Source: Pseudobutyrivibrio xylanivorans (GTDB taxonomy: Bacteria; Bacillota; Clostridia; Lachnospirales; Lachnospiraceae). Taken from it: a DNA stretch of 64,000 bases. Shown in pieces: positions 44,351 to 52,730 of the stretch. Below the pieces are notes generated by a model. The model had not been told where the DNA came from, made no database searches, and worked only from the letters and a program-made list of their open reading frames with translations. Position 1 is the stretch's first letter. Every line of letters begins with the position of its first letter. The stretch is taken from the NCBI RefSeq assembly GCF_010906925.1, contig NZ_VTVE01000006.1, forward strand, positions 1 through 64,000, given 5' to 3'. The position numbers and the translations under genes were made by a program.

Positions 44351-44379
44351 TTGACACAAGGCGATTGTTCCTATAGAAT
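44351..44379 (+). promoter_or_regulatory. Promoter of tRNA-Gly copy 1
   Basis: TTGACA (44351-44356), 17-bp spacer, TAGAAT (44374-44379). The -10 and about 50 bp after it are repeated upstream of tRNA copy 2. Confidence 0.8.
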
Positions 44380-44425
44380 AACGATTGTTCGCAAGAACAG
44401 TGAATATTTAGTTGGCTGAGATTTG
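44368..44425 (+). repeat. tRNA leader repeat, copy 1
   Basis: 58 bp, nearly identical to 50913-50972. It starts at the -10 box and includes the small hairpin TGTTC GCAA GAACA. Confidence 0.75.
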
Positions 44426-44524
44426 TTGAATAATCTAGTTGGCTGAGATTTGTTTCAAAAAATGCTTTGCATTTTTCAAAACGCACGCGATTTGCCTTCG
44501 CGATGCTTGACAAATCGGTACATT

Positions 44525-44597
44525 GCGCGAGTGGCTCAGTTGGTGGAGCACCACCTTGCCAAGGTGGGGGTCGCGGGTTCGAGTCCCGTCTCGCGCT
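44525..44597 (+). tRNA. tRNA-Gly (GCC), copy 1
   Basis: 73 nt. Acceptor GCGCGAG/CTCGCGC, discriminator T, anticodon stem ACCTT/AAGGT-type with loop TTGCCAA (anticodon GCC), T-arm GCGGGTTCGAGTCCCGT. CCA is not encoded. Identical to copy 2 at 51013-51085. Confidence 0.95.
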
Positions 44598-44602
44598 CTT
44601 AT

Positions 44603-44647
44603 TAATTAAAAGGACATATCCTAATGGATATGTCCTTTTTTAATTAA
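44603..44647 (+). terminator. Terminator of tRNA-Gly copy 1
   Basis: AAAGGACATATCC / GGATATGTCCTTT with loop TAAT and a T-run; the TTAATTAA flanks extend the palindrome. Confidence 0.88.
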
Positions 44648-44648
44648 C

Positions 44649-44753
44649 GAGGCCCATACGGGCCTCGAAGGTTCGAGGTCTCGCCTGCCGGCTCGGTCGG
44701 TGCTTCTGCTCCGCAGAGGTGTCCACCGGACACCCGCACCCCGTCTCGCGCTC
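44649..44753. repeat. 105-bp hairpin-rich repeat, copy 1
   Basis: Nearly identical to 51313-51417. Contains GAGGCCC/GGGCCTC, CTTCTGC/GCAGAG and GGTGTCC/GGACACC hairpins and ends with CCCGTCTCGCGCTC, the tRNA-Gly 3' end. Confidence 0.85.
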
Positions 44754-44771
44754 TTTTAATGCAGAAAATAA

Positions 44772-46292
44772 CTATTTAACTGTCACTATAGTTTCAACAT
44801 CTTCACTATTTCCAAAATCCAATGTGATTGTATGCTCTCCAACCTCTAAGTTCTGCATAACCTCTGTTCCAAATGTAATTGTAAATATTCCATTATTACT
44901 TCTGTAAATCTTATATTCGCCTGAACCAAAGCTTAGTCTGTTTCCGTCTACGTAAACATTTAACAAATCGTTTGCTAGTCGGCATACAAACATACTGTAG
45001 CCCGTGTCGTTAGCCGAATCATAAATATCACCAGTAGGTGAAAATACTGCCCAGCCTTCTTCAATCATCATATCCTTAATCGCATCATAAGCTTCAGCGC
45101 CAACCGATGATGAAGGTGTTCCGCCACCACTTGTTTTGAACCAATCAGGATCATACTGCATAAGGTATGATAACATTAATATAAGTGTTTTATATTCACT
45201 TGGGACATAATCATTAATCATCCATATATATTCGCCATCAAATTCTTCATAAGAAATGGTGTAATACTGGCGAACATTTGGTGCATCAGCCGCGAGTGCA
45301 GCCCTTTCTTCAGGTGTATCCCCAGTCAATCCGCTAGAATATGGAGTTGAATCATCCGAATCAACAAACCATATACCTATATATCTGCCATCCTCATCCT
45401 TTTCTATCGAAAGTAAGGTAATCGCATGACCTCCTTTTATTTTTTCCTCATGTATGTTCCAAAAATAAATTCCAAGACCAGCACAGCCCGCACTCTCATC
45501 TTGCAAAGAATCATATGTTTCCAATACATCTACACCACTCACTGAATCCTGCAAAACTTCTTGAACCACATCGTAAGCATTAAGTGACGGGAAAAATCCG
45601 TCCTGTGGCGCATCGCCCTTTAACTGACTTGGCCCCGGAATACCTTGTTCTGTATATACTCCATTAATAAAATAAACGATACCAGCCAATTCATCGCCAG
45701 CATCATCAGTAAAATAAGTTCTATAATAATCAAAAACCTCATCTTCACTCTTAAACGTTTCACCAGTAAGTGGATTAATGGCATTCTGCGCATATCCTGC
45801 CATCCAAAGCATATTGGAAGCTGTGCCAGCCCAGCATAACAGCCTATCATACCCCTCCACATACAAAGAATATTTTTCAGCATCCACTACATCATCGCCT
45901 TCTTCAGATATGTGTGCATATGGGAACTCTAAAGTTTCAGCAGTAACATTTTCCTCAGAAGAATTTCCTACCCCAGCGGTTATCTCATCTTCTGGATTAG
46001 ACTCATCTGAAACAATATTCTCAAGCTGATTTTGACCTTCCGGGACGTCAGGTACTTCTTCTATAGGATTATTTAAATCAGCTTCTTCTGAAACTACTAC
46101 TTCAGAACCTTCTACTGGCTTATCGGAACTAATGTCTTCTTGAACAACTACCTCAAGAACAAGGACTTGCTCCGGCGCTGGAGCACCAGTGTCCTCAATT
46201 TCCTCCAAAGCATAGGCCATCATTGGCTGGCAAAGGGCCAACGTTAAGGATAATGTCATCCCAAAAACTTTTAACCAAAATCTTCTTCTCAT
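44772..46292 (-). CDS. Secreted IdeS/Mac-like (C66-type) cysteine protease
   Basis: 506 residues: signal peptide (1-28), an acidic Glu/Val/Pro-rich spacer (30-120), a cysteine protease domain (about 125-385) and a C-terminal beta domain (about 410-506) that resembles X2/Ig modules. Cys153 in LLCWAGTASNML, His289 in GGHAITLL and Asp311/Asp313 in WFVDSDDS line up with the catalytic Cys, His and Asp residues of streptococcal IdeS, which cuts IgG. The substrate here is unknown. It lies just downstream of tRNA-Gly copy 1 but on the opposite strand. Confidence 0.78.
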   Translation of the reverse strand: MRRRFWLKVFGMTLSLTLALCQPMMAYALEEIEDTGAPAPEQVLVLEVVVQEDISSDKPVEGSEVVVSEEADLNNPIEEVPDVPEGQNQLENIVSDESNPEDEITAGVGNSSEENVTAETLEFPYAHISEEGDDVVDAEKYSLYVEGYDRLLCWAGTASNMLWMAGYAQNAINPLTGETFKSEDEVFDYYRTYFTDDAGDELAGIVYFINGVYTEQGIPGPSQLKGDAPQDGFFPSLNAYDVVQEVLQDSVSGVDVLETYDSLQDESAGCAGLGIYFWNIHEEKIKGGHAITLLSIEKDEDGRYIGIWFVDSDDSTPYSSGLTGDTPEERAALAADAPNVRQYYTISYEEFDGEYIWMINDYVPSEYKTLILMLSYLMQYDPDWFKTSGGGTPSSSVGAEAYDAIKDMMIEEGWAVFSPTGDIYDSANDTGYSMFVCRLANDLLNVYVDGNRLSFGSGEYKIYRSNNGIFTITFGTEVMQNLEVGEHTITLDFGNSEDVETIVTVK

Positions 46293-46469
46293 AAAAACCT
46301 CTTTTTCTCAAAAATAAAATAACAACAGTTACTATTATTTCATAAGAAAACTCTCCCCAAAATCTCGTCGAAGAAAACAGATTGTAAGTTAATTATAAAT
46401 CCCAGAATAACATCTGTATACATCTACATCTAGTTATAAAAACCCGCCCATCACTATATAAGGGTATAG

Positions 46470-46501
46470 AAAAAAGAAGATACCCAAATGGATATCTCCT
46501 T
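46470..46501 (-). terminator. Terminator of the nitroreductase gene
   Basis: Minus strand AAGGAGATATCC / GGGTATCTTCTTTTTT, about 50 bp after the stop. Confidence 0.65.
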
Positions 46502-46552
46502 GATGTCGAAAATATAATGCCACACCTATGGCAGGCTCTTTTCCCACAATGA

Positions 46553-47095
46553 TCAAATAAACTTTGCTACATCATCTACGCTCTTGCGAGGTGGCTTGTT
46601 GCTTACAGATTCGCTTCTGTAACCAACTGCAATGATGCTCATAACCTGCTCGTCCTCTGGGATTCCGCAGAAATCTGCAACAACGCTAGCATCTCTAAGA
46701 CCCATGATAAGTGTATCAACACCAAGCTCTACAGCCTTTGCGCAAAGCAACATATCGTGTAATCCAAGGTCATATGCTCCCCAGCCGTTTCCGACTTCAT
46801 TGTCAGCCTCACCAGTTGCCTTGTTGAAGCCAGAAATGTTCTTTCTAAATGTTGTAACAACATATGCTGTTGCATCCTTTGTACTATTCTGATTGAACTC
46901 AGGAAGTACAGTCTCTCTGAACTTGCTTACCTGCTCAGGAGTAGAAATGCAGTAGTATCTAGATGTCTGTGTGTTTTTCCATGAAGGTGCAGCCTGTGCA
47001 GCTGATACCATCTCACGCAAAATTTCTTCTGAAACCTGCTTACCATTGAATGATCTAACGCTCTGTCTAGCGTCAATTACCTGTTGAAATTCCAT
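46553..47095 (-). CDS. Nitroreductase family protein
   Basis: A 180-residue FMN-dependent oxidoreductase. The N-terminal motif DARQSVRSFNGKQVSEE (8-24) binds FMN phosphate, and the C-terminal VGYRSE...KPPRKSVDD is typical. It may reduce nitro or quinone compounds or act as an electron sink. GGAGG precedes the start. It lies between the GH9 and protease genes. Confidence 0.92.
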   Translation of the reverse strand: MEFQQVIDARQSVRSFNGKQVSEEILREMVSAAQAAPSWKNTQTSRYYCISTPEQVSKFRETVLPEFNQNSTKDATAYVVTTFRKNISGFNKATGEADNEVGNGWGAYDLGLHDMLLCAKAVELGVDTLIMGLRDASVVADFCGIPEDEQVMSIIAVGYRSESVSNKPPRKSVDDVAKFI

Positions 47096-47183
47096 AATTG
47101 TCCTCCTATATAAAAATTATTCTAGTTATCAAACGATTGCGAACAATCGAATTGTATCATATCTGCCTTTAAAATCAACTATT

Positions 47184-48824
47184 TCAATTATAAAAAGAAG
47201 CTATAACAAAAGCTAATGCCGAGTTCCAGTAGATAGTTATTTCATTCAATGAATAACATTCTACTTTATCAAGAAAGCACTTCATTGGAGCTGTGTCTTT
47301 TGGAATACTCATAGCCAACTCATCCTGAAGTCCTACATTAGGACCGCCCGAAACCAGTCCCGGCCATGGCTCATCTATATTATCTACTGCTGTCGGTCTA
47401 AGATGTGGATTTTTAAATGCATTTTCCCCATTTCCAGTAACATAGCTCACATTCATGCTGTTGCATCCCAGCAAATAATCAAGCCCAGAAGTTATGACAT
47501 TTTCATACTCCGCCTTGTGATTTATAGTGTCAGCAACGCACAGTACCATCATGTATTTCAGCAGCTCCATGTTACTGCCCCAGATAAAATCTTCCTTGGT
47601 CATGCAAAGACCAAATCCATTTTCCTTAGCATTGTTCAATAGTCTATCAGCTTCACTGCCAAAACAATCTCTAACAAAGTTTTCTAAATCGCTATTTTCA
47701 TCTTTCAAAATCAAAGAAAGAGAGCCAAGTCCTGCAACATCAGCCCAGCCAAAGCAAGTAAAAACATTGCCTTGATAGCCCTTGTCGGTTGCATTCTCAT
47801 CGTATTTTACTAGCTTGTCCTTCAGGCCAAGTGCTACCTCATAATACTTCTTATTACCTGTGGCCTCGTACAATGCACAAGCCGCCCAGAATCTATTGGA
47901 ATAATCCTCAGGCTCTGGATACTCTCCGGTATTTGAACCCTCAGCATTTTTAAATAATAAAGGTTCCGGATTATTCTCCAGCCATTCATACGCTTTAAGA
48001 GATTTTTCCAATAACAAATCCGCATATGCGATATCGAAATTTTTATACACTGTATATGCCAAAGCAAAAACTGCCGCTATATCTGCAGTAGCAAGAGAAG
48101 AAACGCTAAACAAAAACAGCTCTTCCTTATCTTCTTCAGGCATAATAAAAGGGGCATGATTAAATGTAGTAACTTTATGCCAAACAGAGCCATCTTTTCT
48201 TTGCATCTTCACGAGAAAATCAAGCTCAACCTTCACCTCTGAAAGAATTGAAGGTAAAATCCCTTTATCACAATTTTCTTCTGGGATGTCTATTTTTAGA
48301 TTAATGAAATTCTCAAACAATCTGACTGAATACAAAAGATGCGCCACAGCAACAGCTCCAGCAGTGGAATACCTTCCATAGTCTCCTGCATCGTGCCAGC
48401 CGCCACTTACATCAACAGACTCAACATCTTCCCCATATACAGTGGCCTTGGTCAAATGACATGGGCTGTGGAAATATTTACCTGCATATTTTTTATCTAA
48501 TCCATGACCGCATCTGAGATAATAGAAACATTTGCACACGTCATGGGTAAGTTTATCGAATACATTTTGTGATATTTCAAATGTTGCGCTTTTATTTTTC
48601 TCTGCCTCAATTATATATTTACCTGATTTAGTAAGCTGGCTAAAATCAGCAACAAAAACATCTTCACCTGATATATCATCGCCGCCAAAACGTACTGGCC
48701 TCCCCTGTAAAACCACATTATTATCAGTGTCTAAAACACTAAAATTCTCACAAGAAAAATTCAGCACTGCCTTTTTTGAAGCATTTGGTAAAAACCCTAC
48801 TTGATTAACAAAAATCCTATTCAT
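47184..48824 (-). CDS. GH9 cellodextrinase/endoglucanase, cytoplasmic
   Basis: 546 residues with no signal peptide: an N-terminal Ig-like CelD_N domain (1-85; IFVNQVGFLPNASKKAV) and a GH9 catalytic domain. Asp145/Asp148 in GGWHDAGDYGRY act as base and Glu528 in NEITIYWNS as acid; NPHLRPT carries the conserved His-x-Arg region. Lack of export and length fit the Butyrivibrio cellodextrinase Ced1, which splits imported cello-oligosaccharides. Transport genes are not adjacent. Confidence 0.92.
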   Translation of the reverse strand: MNRIFVNQVGFLPNASKKAVLNFSCENFSVLDTDNNVVLQGRPVRFGGDDISGEDVFVADFSQLTKSGKYIIEAEKNKSATFEISQNVFDKLTHDVCKCFYYLRCGHGLDKKYAGKYFHSPCHLTKATVYGEDVESVDVSGGWHDAGDYGRYSTAGAVAVAHLLYSVRLFENFINLKIDIPEENCDKGILPSILSEVKVELDFLVKMQRKDGSVWHKVTTFNHAPFIMPEEDKEELFLFSVSSLATADIAAVFALAYTVYKNFDIAYADLLLEKSLKAYEWLENNPEPLLFKNAEGSNTGEYPEPEDYSNRFWAACALYEATGNKKYYEVALGLKDKLVKYDENATDKGYQGNVFTCFGWADVAGLGSLSLILKDENSDLENFVRDCFGSEADRLLNNAKENGFGLCMTKEDFIWGSNMELLKYMMVLCVADTINHKAEYENVITSGLDYLLGCNSMNVSYVTGNGENAFKNPHLRPTAVDNIDEPWPGLVSGGPNVGLQDELAMSIPKDTAPMKCFLDKVECYSLNEITIYWNSALAFVIASFYN

Positions 48825-49046
48825 GAAATATTAACCCCTTCTTCATCCCTCTAATCCTAAATTTTACTCACATATAAGAATACAGGAAATATTTATTATT
48901 TTAAAGATATACTTCCTGTACTTTTTTCTCAATTAAACTATTTCCCGGGATTTGCCTTGTATTTTATAAAAACAAAAGATATATTTTTCTCTTCTAATAA
49001 TATGATATAATTTTGTAGTTAAATTCTATTAGATGGCGAGAAAAAT

Positions 49047-50282
49047 ATGAAACGGAAAAAATTAATAATTATTATTTTGCCAATTGCATTGATAATTTTG
49101 GCTGCAATCATTGGCACAATTGCTTACTATAACATCAATTCAGATTTGGTTTATTCTGAGGTTTATGTGGAGGCTGGCACATCAACATGTGATGTTAAAG
49201 AATTTTTAAAGCGAGATGTAAAAGGAGCTGCTTTTACCAAAGAGTCTACTTTTGATGCAAATGTTCCTGGCGATTACAAATTGCAAATCAAGTGGAAAAT
49301 GCCTGTTTTCGGAGAACAGACATATGATACAGTTTTGCATGTACAGGATACTACCGCTCCAGAAGTTACGCTTACAACTGAATCCATTCAAATGTACACC
49401 ACTGCTCCAGCACCAACTGCAGCAGACTTGGTTGAGTCAGTTAGCGATATAACAAACTGCTCAATCGATTACAAAGAAGCCTATGATTTTTCTTCTGAAA
49501 GTTCATTTGATATAACTGTTGTTGTAACTGACACTTCAAATAATGCTACCGAAATCACTGTGCCATGCACTGTTGTCGAGGACATCACTCCTCCAGAAAT
49601 CACTGGCATCGCGCCAATTGAAATTGCACAGGGCGACACAGTTTCCTACAAGAAAAATATAGAAGTCACTGACAATCTAGATCCAAATCCTACCCTTGAG
49701 GTGGACAGTTCTGAGGTAAATGTCGACAAGCGTGGCGTCTACACCGTCAGATATATTGCAACTGACGATGCGGGAAATGTCACAGAAAAAACAACTACCG
49801 TTAGAATAGTTTCAGCGAAAATTGCTGCAGCTACAGAAGAAACTGTATATGCCTTAGCAGATGATATCCTTGCTCAGATTATTACTGATGGAATGGACCA
49901 AAAAGCTCAGGCCAGAGCTGTATTCAACTGGGTTGTAAACAATATTACATACTCAGAATCAGCCGGTATTGATGATTTACTTTCAGCCGCATACAAGGGC
50001 ATGTATTATCATGTTGGTGATTGTACTGTAAAGCAAAAGACTGCCGAAGTTCTTCTCAACAGACTAGGCATTAAAAATATGGAAATTGAAAAAATCCGCG
50101 ATACACGTGGTCATTATTGGTTATTGATAGACGTAGGTGAGGGTTGGTATCACTATGATCCTAACTTGCAGCTTGATGGCACACTTATATTCTATTGGCA
50201 TGATGCCGACCTATGGGCCTATTCAAATGCCCACGGCAACACCCACAATTATGACCCTAGCAAATATCCAACAATTCAATAA
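49047..50282 (+). CDS. Membrane-anchored Ig-like and transglutaminase-like protein
   Basis: 411 residues: N-terminal TM anchor (7-28), two or three Ig-like domains (about 45-255; motifs VQDTTAPEVTL and VRYIATDDAGNVTEKTT), and a transglutaminase-like cysteine-protease-fold domain (270-400) with Cys326 (GDCTVKQKT), His356 (GHYWLLIDV) and Asp371 (HYDPN). Probably an envelope peptidase or crosslinking enzyme. The lipoprotein gene follows 18 bp later. Confidence 0.88.
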   Translation: MKRKKLIIIILPIALIILAAIIGTIAYYNINSDLVYSEVYVEAGTSTCDVKEFLKRDVKGAAFTKESTFDANVPGDYKLQIKWKMPVFGEQTYDTVLHVQDTTAPEVTLTTESIQMYTTAPAPTAADLVESVSDITNCSIDYKEAYDFSSESSFDITVVVTDTSNNATEITVPCTVVEDITPPEITGIAPIEIAQGDTVSYKKNIEVTDNLDPNPTLEVDSSEVNVDKRGVYTVRYIATDDAGNVTEKTTTVRIVSAKIAAATEETVYALADDILAQIITDGMDQKAQARAVFNWVVNNITYSESAGIDDLLSAAYKGMYYHVGDCTVKQKTAEVLLNRLGIKNMEIEKIRDTRGHYWLLIDVGEGWYHYDPNLQLDGTLIFYWHDADLWAYSNAHGNTHNYDPSKYPTIQ

Positions 50283-50300
50283 CCCCAAGGAGGTAATGTA

Positions 50301-50837
50301 ATGAAAAACAAATTTTTAGTATTAGCTCTTACTGCTGCAATGGCCCTTTCAATGGTTGCCTGCGGTAGCTCTAGCGACACAAAAGTAATTGAATCAAACG
50401 GTTCTGCACAGGCAGGTCAAAGCAGTTCTACAGCCTCAGCTGGATACGTATTTACGTATAATGGAACAGCAATTCCTGTAGACGCAGATGTTGCTCCTAT
50501 CTTAGATGCTCTTGGCGAACCAAAGGATGAATTCACATCACCAAGTTGTGCAGGTCAGGGTGATGGTCATTTATATACATATAATGACTTTGAAATCCAG
50601 ACATACCCAGATGGTGACAAGGATTTAGTCCTCTATGTTCAGCTTAGAACAGATAATGTAGCCACAGCTGAAGGTATTGACCTTTCAAGCTCTAGAGATG
50701 ACATTATCGCTGCATATGGTGAGCCAACATCAGAGGAAACAGGCTCTATGAAGTATGAAAAAGATGGTATGGGTCTCGTATTTATTTTCGATGGAGAAAG
50801 CCTTATTTCTATCGAATACGATAGCCCTAAGAACTAA
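50301..50837 (+). CDS. Small lipoprotein
   Basis: 178 residues. Signal peptide with lipobox MVAC (Cys21), Ser-rich linker, then a compact domain with two similar halves (ILDALGEPKDEFTSPSC and IIAAYGEPTSEETGS), the GEP motif hinting at an internal duplication. It is co-transcribed with the transglutaminase-like gene and may be its partner. AAGGAGG lies 7 nt upstream. Confidence 0.78.
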   Translation: MKNKFLVLALTAAMALSMVACGSSSDTKVIESNGSAQAGQSSSTASAGYVFTYNGTAIPVDADVAPILDALGEPKDEFTSPSCAGQGDGHLYTYNDFEIQTYPDGDKDLVLYVQLRTDNVATAEGIDLSSSRDDIIAAYGEPTSEETGSMKYEKDGMGLVFIFDGESLISIEYDSPKN

Positions 50838-50857
50838 GAATAATTGTCAGAAAATCA

Positions 50858-50897
50858 AAGGGATTTTCCAAAGCTTTGCAACTTTAGAAAATCCCTT
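50858..50897 (+). terminator. Hairpin after the lipoprotein gene, abutting the tRNA promoter
   Basis: AAGGGATTTTC-CAAAG pairs with CTTT-A-GAAAATCCCTT. No T-run follows; its last bases overlap the -35 box (TTGACT) of tRNA-Gly copy 2. Confidence 0.5.
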
Positions 50898-50924
50898 GAC
50901 TTATGGCTAATATTCCTATAGAAT
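50896..50924 (+). promoter_or_regulatory. Promoter of tRNA-Gly copy 2
   Basis: TTGACT (50896-50901), 17-bp spacer, TAGAAT (50919-50924). The -10 region matches that of copy 1; the -35 differs. Confidence 0.78.
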
Positions 50925-50972
50925 AACCATTGTTCGCAAGAACAGTGAATATTTTTAGTTGGCTGAGATTTG
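50913..50972 (+). repeat. tRNA leader repeat, copy 2
   Basis: Nearly identical to 44368-44425, with a two-base T insertion and one substitution. It ends 40 bp before the tRNA. Confidence 0.75.
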
Positions 50973-51012
50973 CACCGTTTTTTCTTCGCAAGCTCGAAAA
51001 AGCCGGCACTAA

Positions 51013-51085
51013 GCGCGAGTGGCTCAGTTGGTGGAGCACCACCTTGCCAAGGTGGGGGTCGCGGGTTCGAGTCCCGTCTCGCGCT
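51013..51085 (+). tRNA. tRNA-Gly (GCC), copy 2
   Basis: 73 nt, identical to copy 1 at 44525-44597; anticodon GCC, no encoded CCA. Confidence 0.95.
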
Positions 51086-51088
51086 CTT

Positions 51089-51138
51089 TTAATGCAAAAA
51101 TGAGGTCATCCATGTGGATGGCCTCATTTTTGCATTAA
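51089..51138 (+). terminator. Terminator of tRNA-Gly copy 2
   Basis: A very long perfect-looking stem (GCAAAAATGAGG... against ...CCTCATTTTTGC) about 20 bp per arm, with TTAATGCA/TGCATTAA ends. It differs completely from the terminator of copy 1. Confidence 0.85.
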
Positions 51139-51312
51139 AGAGCACTTTAATCGAGGCGGGACGAAAAGCATCATGGAAATCGACGGATCCGGCGAATTTC
51201 CGTGATGCCACGACGCAGCCGTGCATAGCACACTTTCAATGCTGCGTCTTCCCGTTAGATTTATCGAGCTTGCGATGAGAAATCGTGATGTTTCCTTATT
51301 CCGTCGAGCGCG

Positions 51313-51417
51313 TAGGCCCTTACGGGCCTCGAATGTTCGAGGTCTCGCCTGCCGGCTCGGTCGGTGCTTCTGCTTCGCAGAGGTGTCCACTGGACACCCG
51401 CACCCCGTCTCGCGCTC
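51313..51417. repeat. 105-bp hairpin-rich repeat, copy 2
   Basis: The same length as copy 1 and only a few substitutions, several in hairpin loops. It again ends with the tRNA 3' sequence CCCGTCTCGCGCTC (51404-51417). Confidence 0.85.
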
Positions 51418-51490
51418 GACGTTAGGAAGTCTAGAAAGCTTGAGTATTCAAGGTTTCTGGGCTTTCTTTTTTTGCGAAAGGAACGATTTT

Positions 51491-51518
51491 GGGGTGACAC
51501 CCAGGTGTTCCCTGAGGT
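51491..51518. repeat. GGTGAC repeat, left copy
   Basis: GGTGACACC-CAGGTGTTCCCT, sharing CAGGTGTTCCCT exactly (51502-51513) with 52644-52655. The two copies flank the YARHG lipoprotein gene as direct repeats. Confidence 0.55.
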
Positions 51519-51573
51519 GTCGAACACATAGCATCCAGTTTAGCTATCGTATGGAAGTTTTTTAACAGCCCCT

Positions 51574-52503
51574 TTATTGGCTCAGTTCAGAAAATAATAC
51601 TAAATTTTCTTTTTCGATTTCAGATAAACTACTATCATCGAAATCTTCAGGGAATGTTGTAGGTACATACCAAATTTGTCCTAAAAAGTAGTTTTCAATG
51701 TTTTCATCTTTAAAAATATAACCATGTCTTGCATAGATTTCATTTTTTCCAAGATTTAGAATCAGTTTAGGTTCGTTTTCTAAATCAGATTTTGTATATT
51801 TAATTGTGTCAGAATGGAAAAGATAAGTGTATATATTAGCTATATCTCGAACTTCGCGTGTATTTTCCCAATAATTTACAACTTCATTCCAAAAATTACA
51901 GTTATCTATATATTTGCTTCGCTTGTATGTTTCGTCTATAATTTGATCTTCAGACCATGAGGAATCGTATTTATCAAGTGATGAATACTGCACCAATCTA
52001 GGATCAATTATTCGAAAAGTATATTCACCTTGTATTCCGTATCCAATGGAATTGTTTTCAGCTGTGATATGGTCTTCTACTTTGATATCAATCTGGTTAT
52101 CTAAAAATTCAAATACCAATGTGCCCTTTCCGCCCCAGCCATCTTCTGTGTATGAATATTTAGCCGTATCATTCTCTATATAAGTATCAAAATCTATTTC
52201 TGATTCATGGCCATTGGGTGCATGGAATATGTTTCCAGTAAGGTGATTCTTATTATCTATTGAAACAGATAAAGAAGCATTATCTTTACTATCATCAGTA
52301 TATATACCAGAATAGTTATTATAGTTTTCAGTATTAGATTCAGGAAAGGAAGAATCATTAGTAGTTTCACCGTTTGGGTTTTCTTGTATTTCTAAAGAGT
52401 AGGTGTTTCCAATTGATTGATTAGAATCAGCATTTTTTGCATGGTTGCATGCTGAAATTAACAATGCAGTAGAAATAGTTAATATAATAATCTTTTTTTT
52501 CAT
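51574..52503 (-). CDS. YARHG-domain lipoprotein
   Basis: 309 residues. Signal peptide with lipobox ISAC (Cys19), an acidic Asn/Ser-rich linker, a beta-rich middle and a C-terminal YARHG domain (NEIYARHGYIF). YARHG proteins are extracellular and of unknown function. Base composition looks more AT-rich than the neighbours, and the gene sits between two short direct repeats. Confidence 0.82.
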   Translation of the reverse strand: MKKKIIILTISTALLISACNHAKNADSNQSIGNTYSLEIQENPNGETTNDSSFPESNTENYNNYSGIYTDDSKDNASLSVSIDNKNHLTGNIFHAPNGHESEIDFDTYIENDTAKYSYTEDGWGGKGTLVFEFLDNQIDIKVEDHITAENNSIGYGIQGEYTFRIIDPRLVQYSSLDKYDSSWSEDQIIDETYKRSKYIDNCNFWNEVVNYWENTREVRDIANIYTYLFHSDTIKYTKSDLENEPKLILNLGKNEIYARHGYIFKDENIENYFLGQIWYVPTTFPEDFDDSSLSEIEKENLVLFSELSQ

Positions 52504-52632
52504 TAATTATGTCCTCCGGTGATGTAATAATAACACTACAATCAATATATTAGCATTTAATCTAAATTATAGTCAATTTGGTCTATTCTGTGGATTTTCC
52601 TCATCTGTAGTAATTTGCGATATTATATATTT

Positions 52633-52657
52633 AGGTGACCCCTCAGGTGTTCCCTAA
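52633..52657. repeat. GGTGAC repeat, right copy
   Basis: AGGTGACCCCTCAGGTGTTC plus CCTAAG; the pair of the copy at 51491-51518. Confidence 0.55.
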
Positions 52658-52713
52658 GCAAATAGCGGTGCTAAAATCCCCTTTCTATCAGTATTTTAGG
52701 ATAAGGAATGCGA

Positions 52714-52730
52714 TTCGAGTCCCGTCTCGC
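52714..52730 (+). repeat. tRNA-Gly 3'-end fragment
   Basis: TTCGAGTCCCGTCTCGC is identical over 17 nt to the T-arm and 3' acceptor of the two tRNA-Gly genes. It abuts the acyltransferase stop codon; the rest of the tRNA is missing. Confidence 0.8.

Larger units (their letters stand above)
44275..44771. other. 497-bp gap holding tRNA-Gly copy 1 and repeats
   Basis: No protein gene. It holds a sigma-A promoter, a 138-nt leader with the 17-bp sequence TAGTTGGCTGAGATTTG twice, the tRNA, its terminator, and the first 105-bp hairpin-rich repeat. Confidence 0.8.
50838..51573. other. 736-bp gap with tRNA-Gly copy 2 and repeats
   Basis: No convincing protein gene; the open frames seen run through tRNA and repeat DNA. 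It holds a long hairpin, the tRNA promoter, tRNA, terminator, about 170 bp of GC-richer DNA, the second 105-bp repeat and a GGTGAC repeat. Confidence 0.75.

Noticed and set aside
44598-44756. A second tRNA in the 105-bp repeat
   Set aside because: Only the last 14 nt match the tRNA; no anticodon arm or acceptor 5' strand is present.
51124-51565. Several open frames on both strands
   Set aside because: They run through tRNA terminator and repeat DNA, overlap one another and lack ribosome sites.
44351-52730. Prophage or insertion sequence
   Set aside because: No integrase, transposase, capsid or other phage-like gene is seen in the segment.
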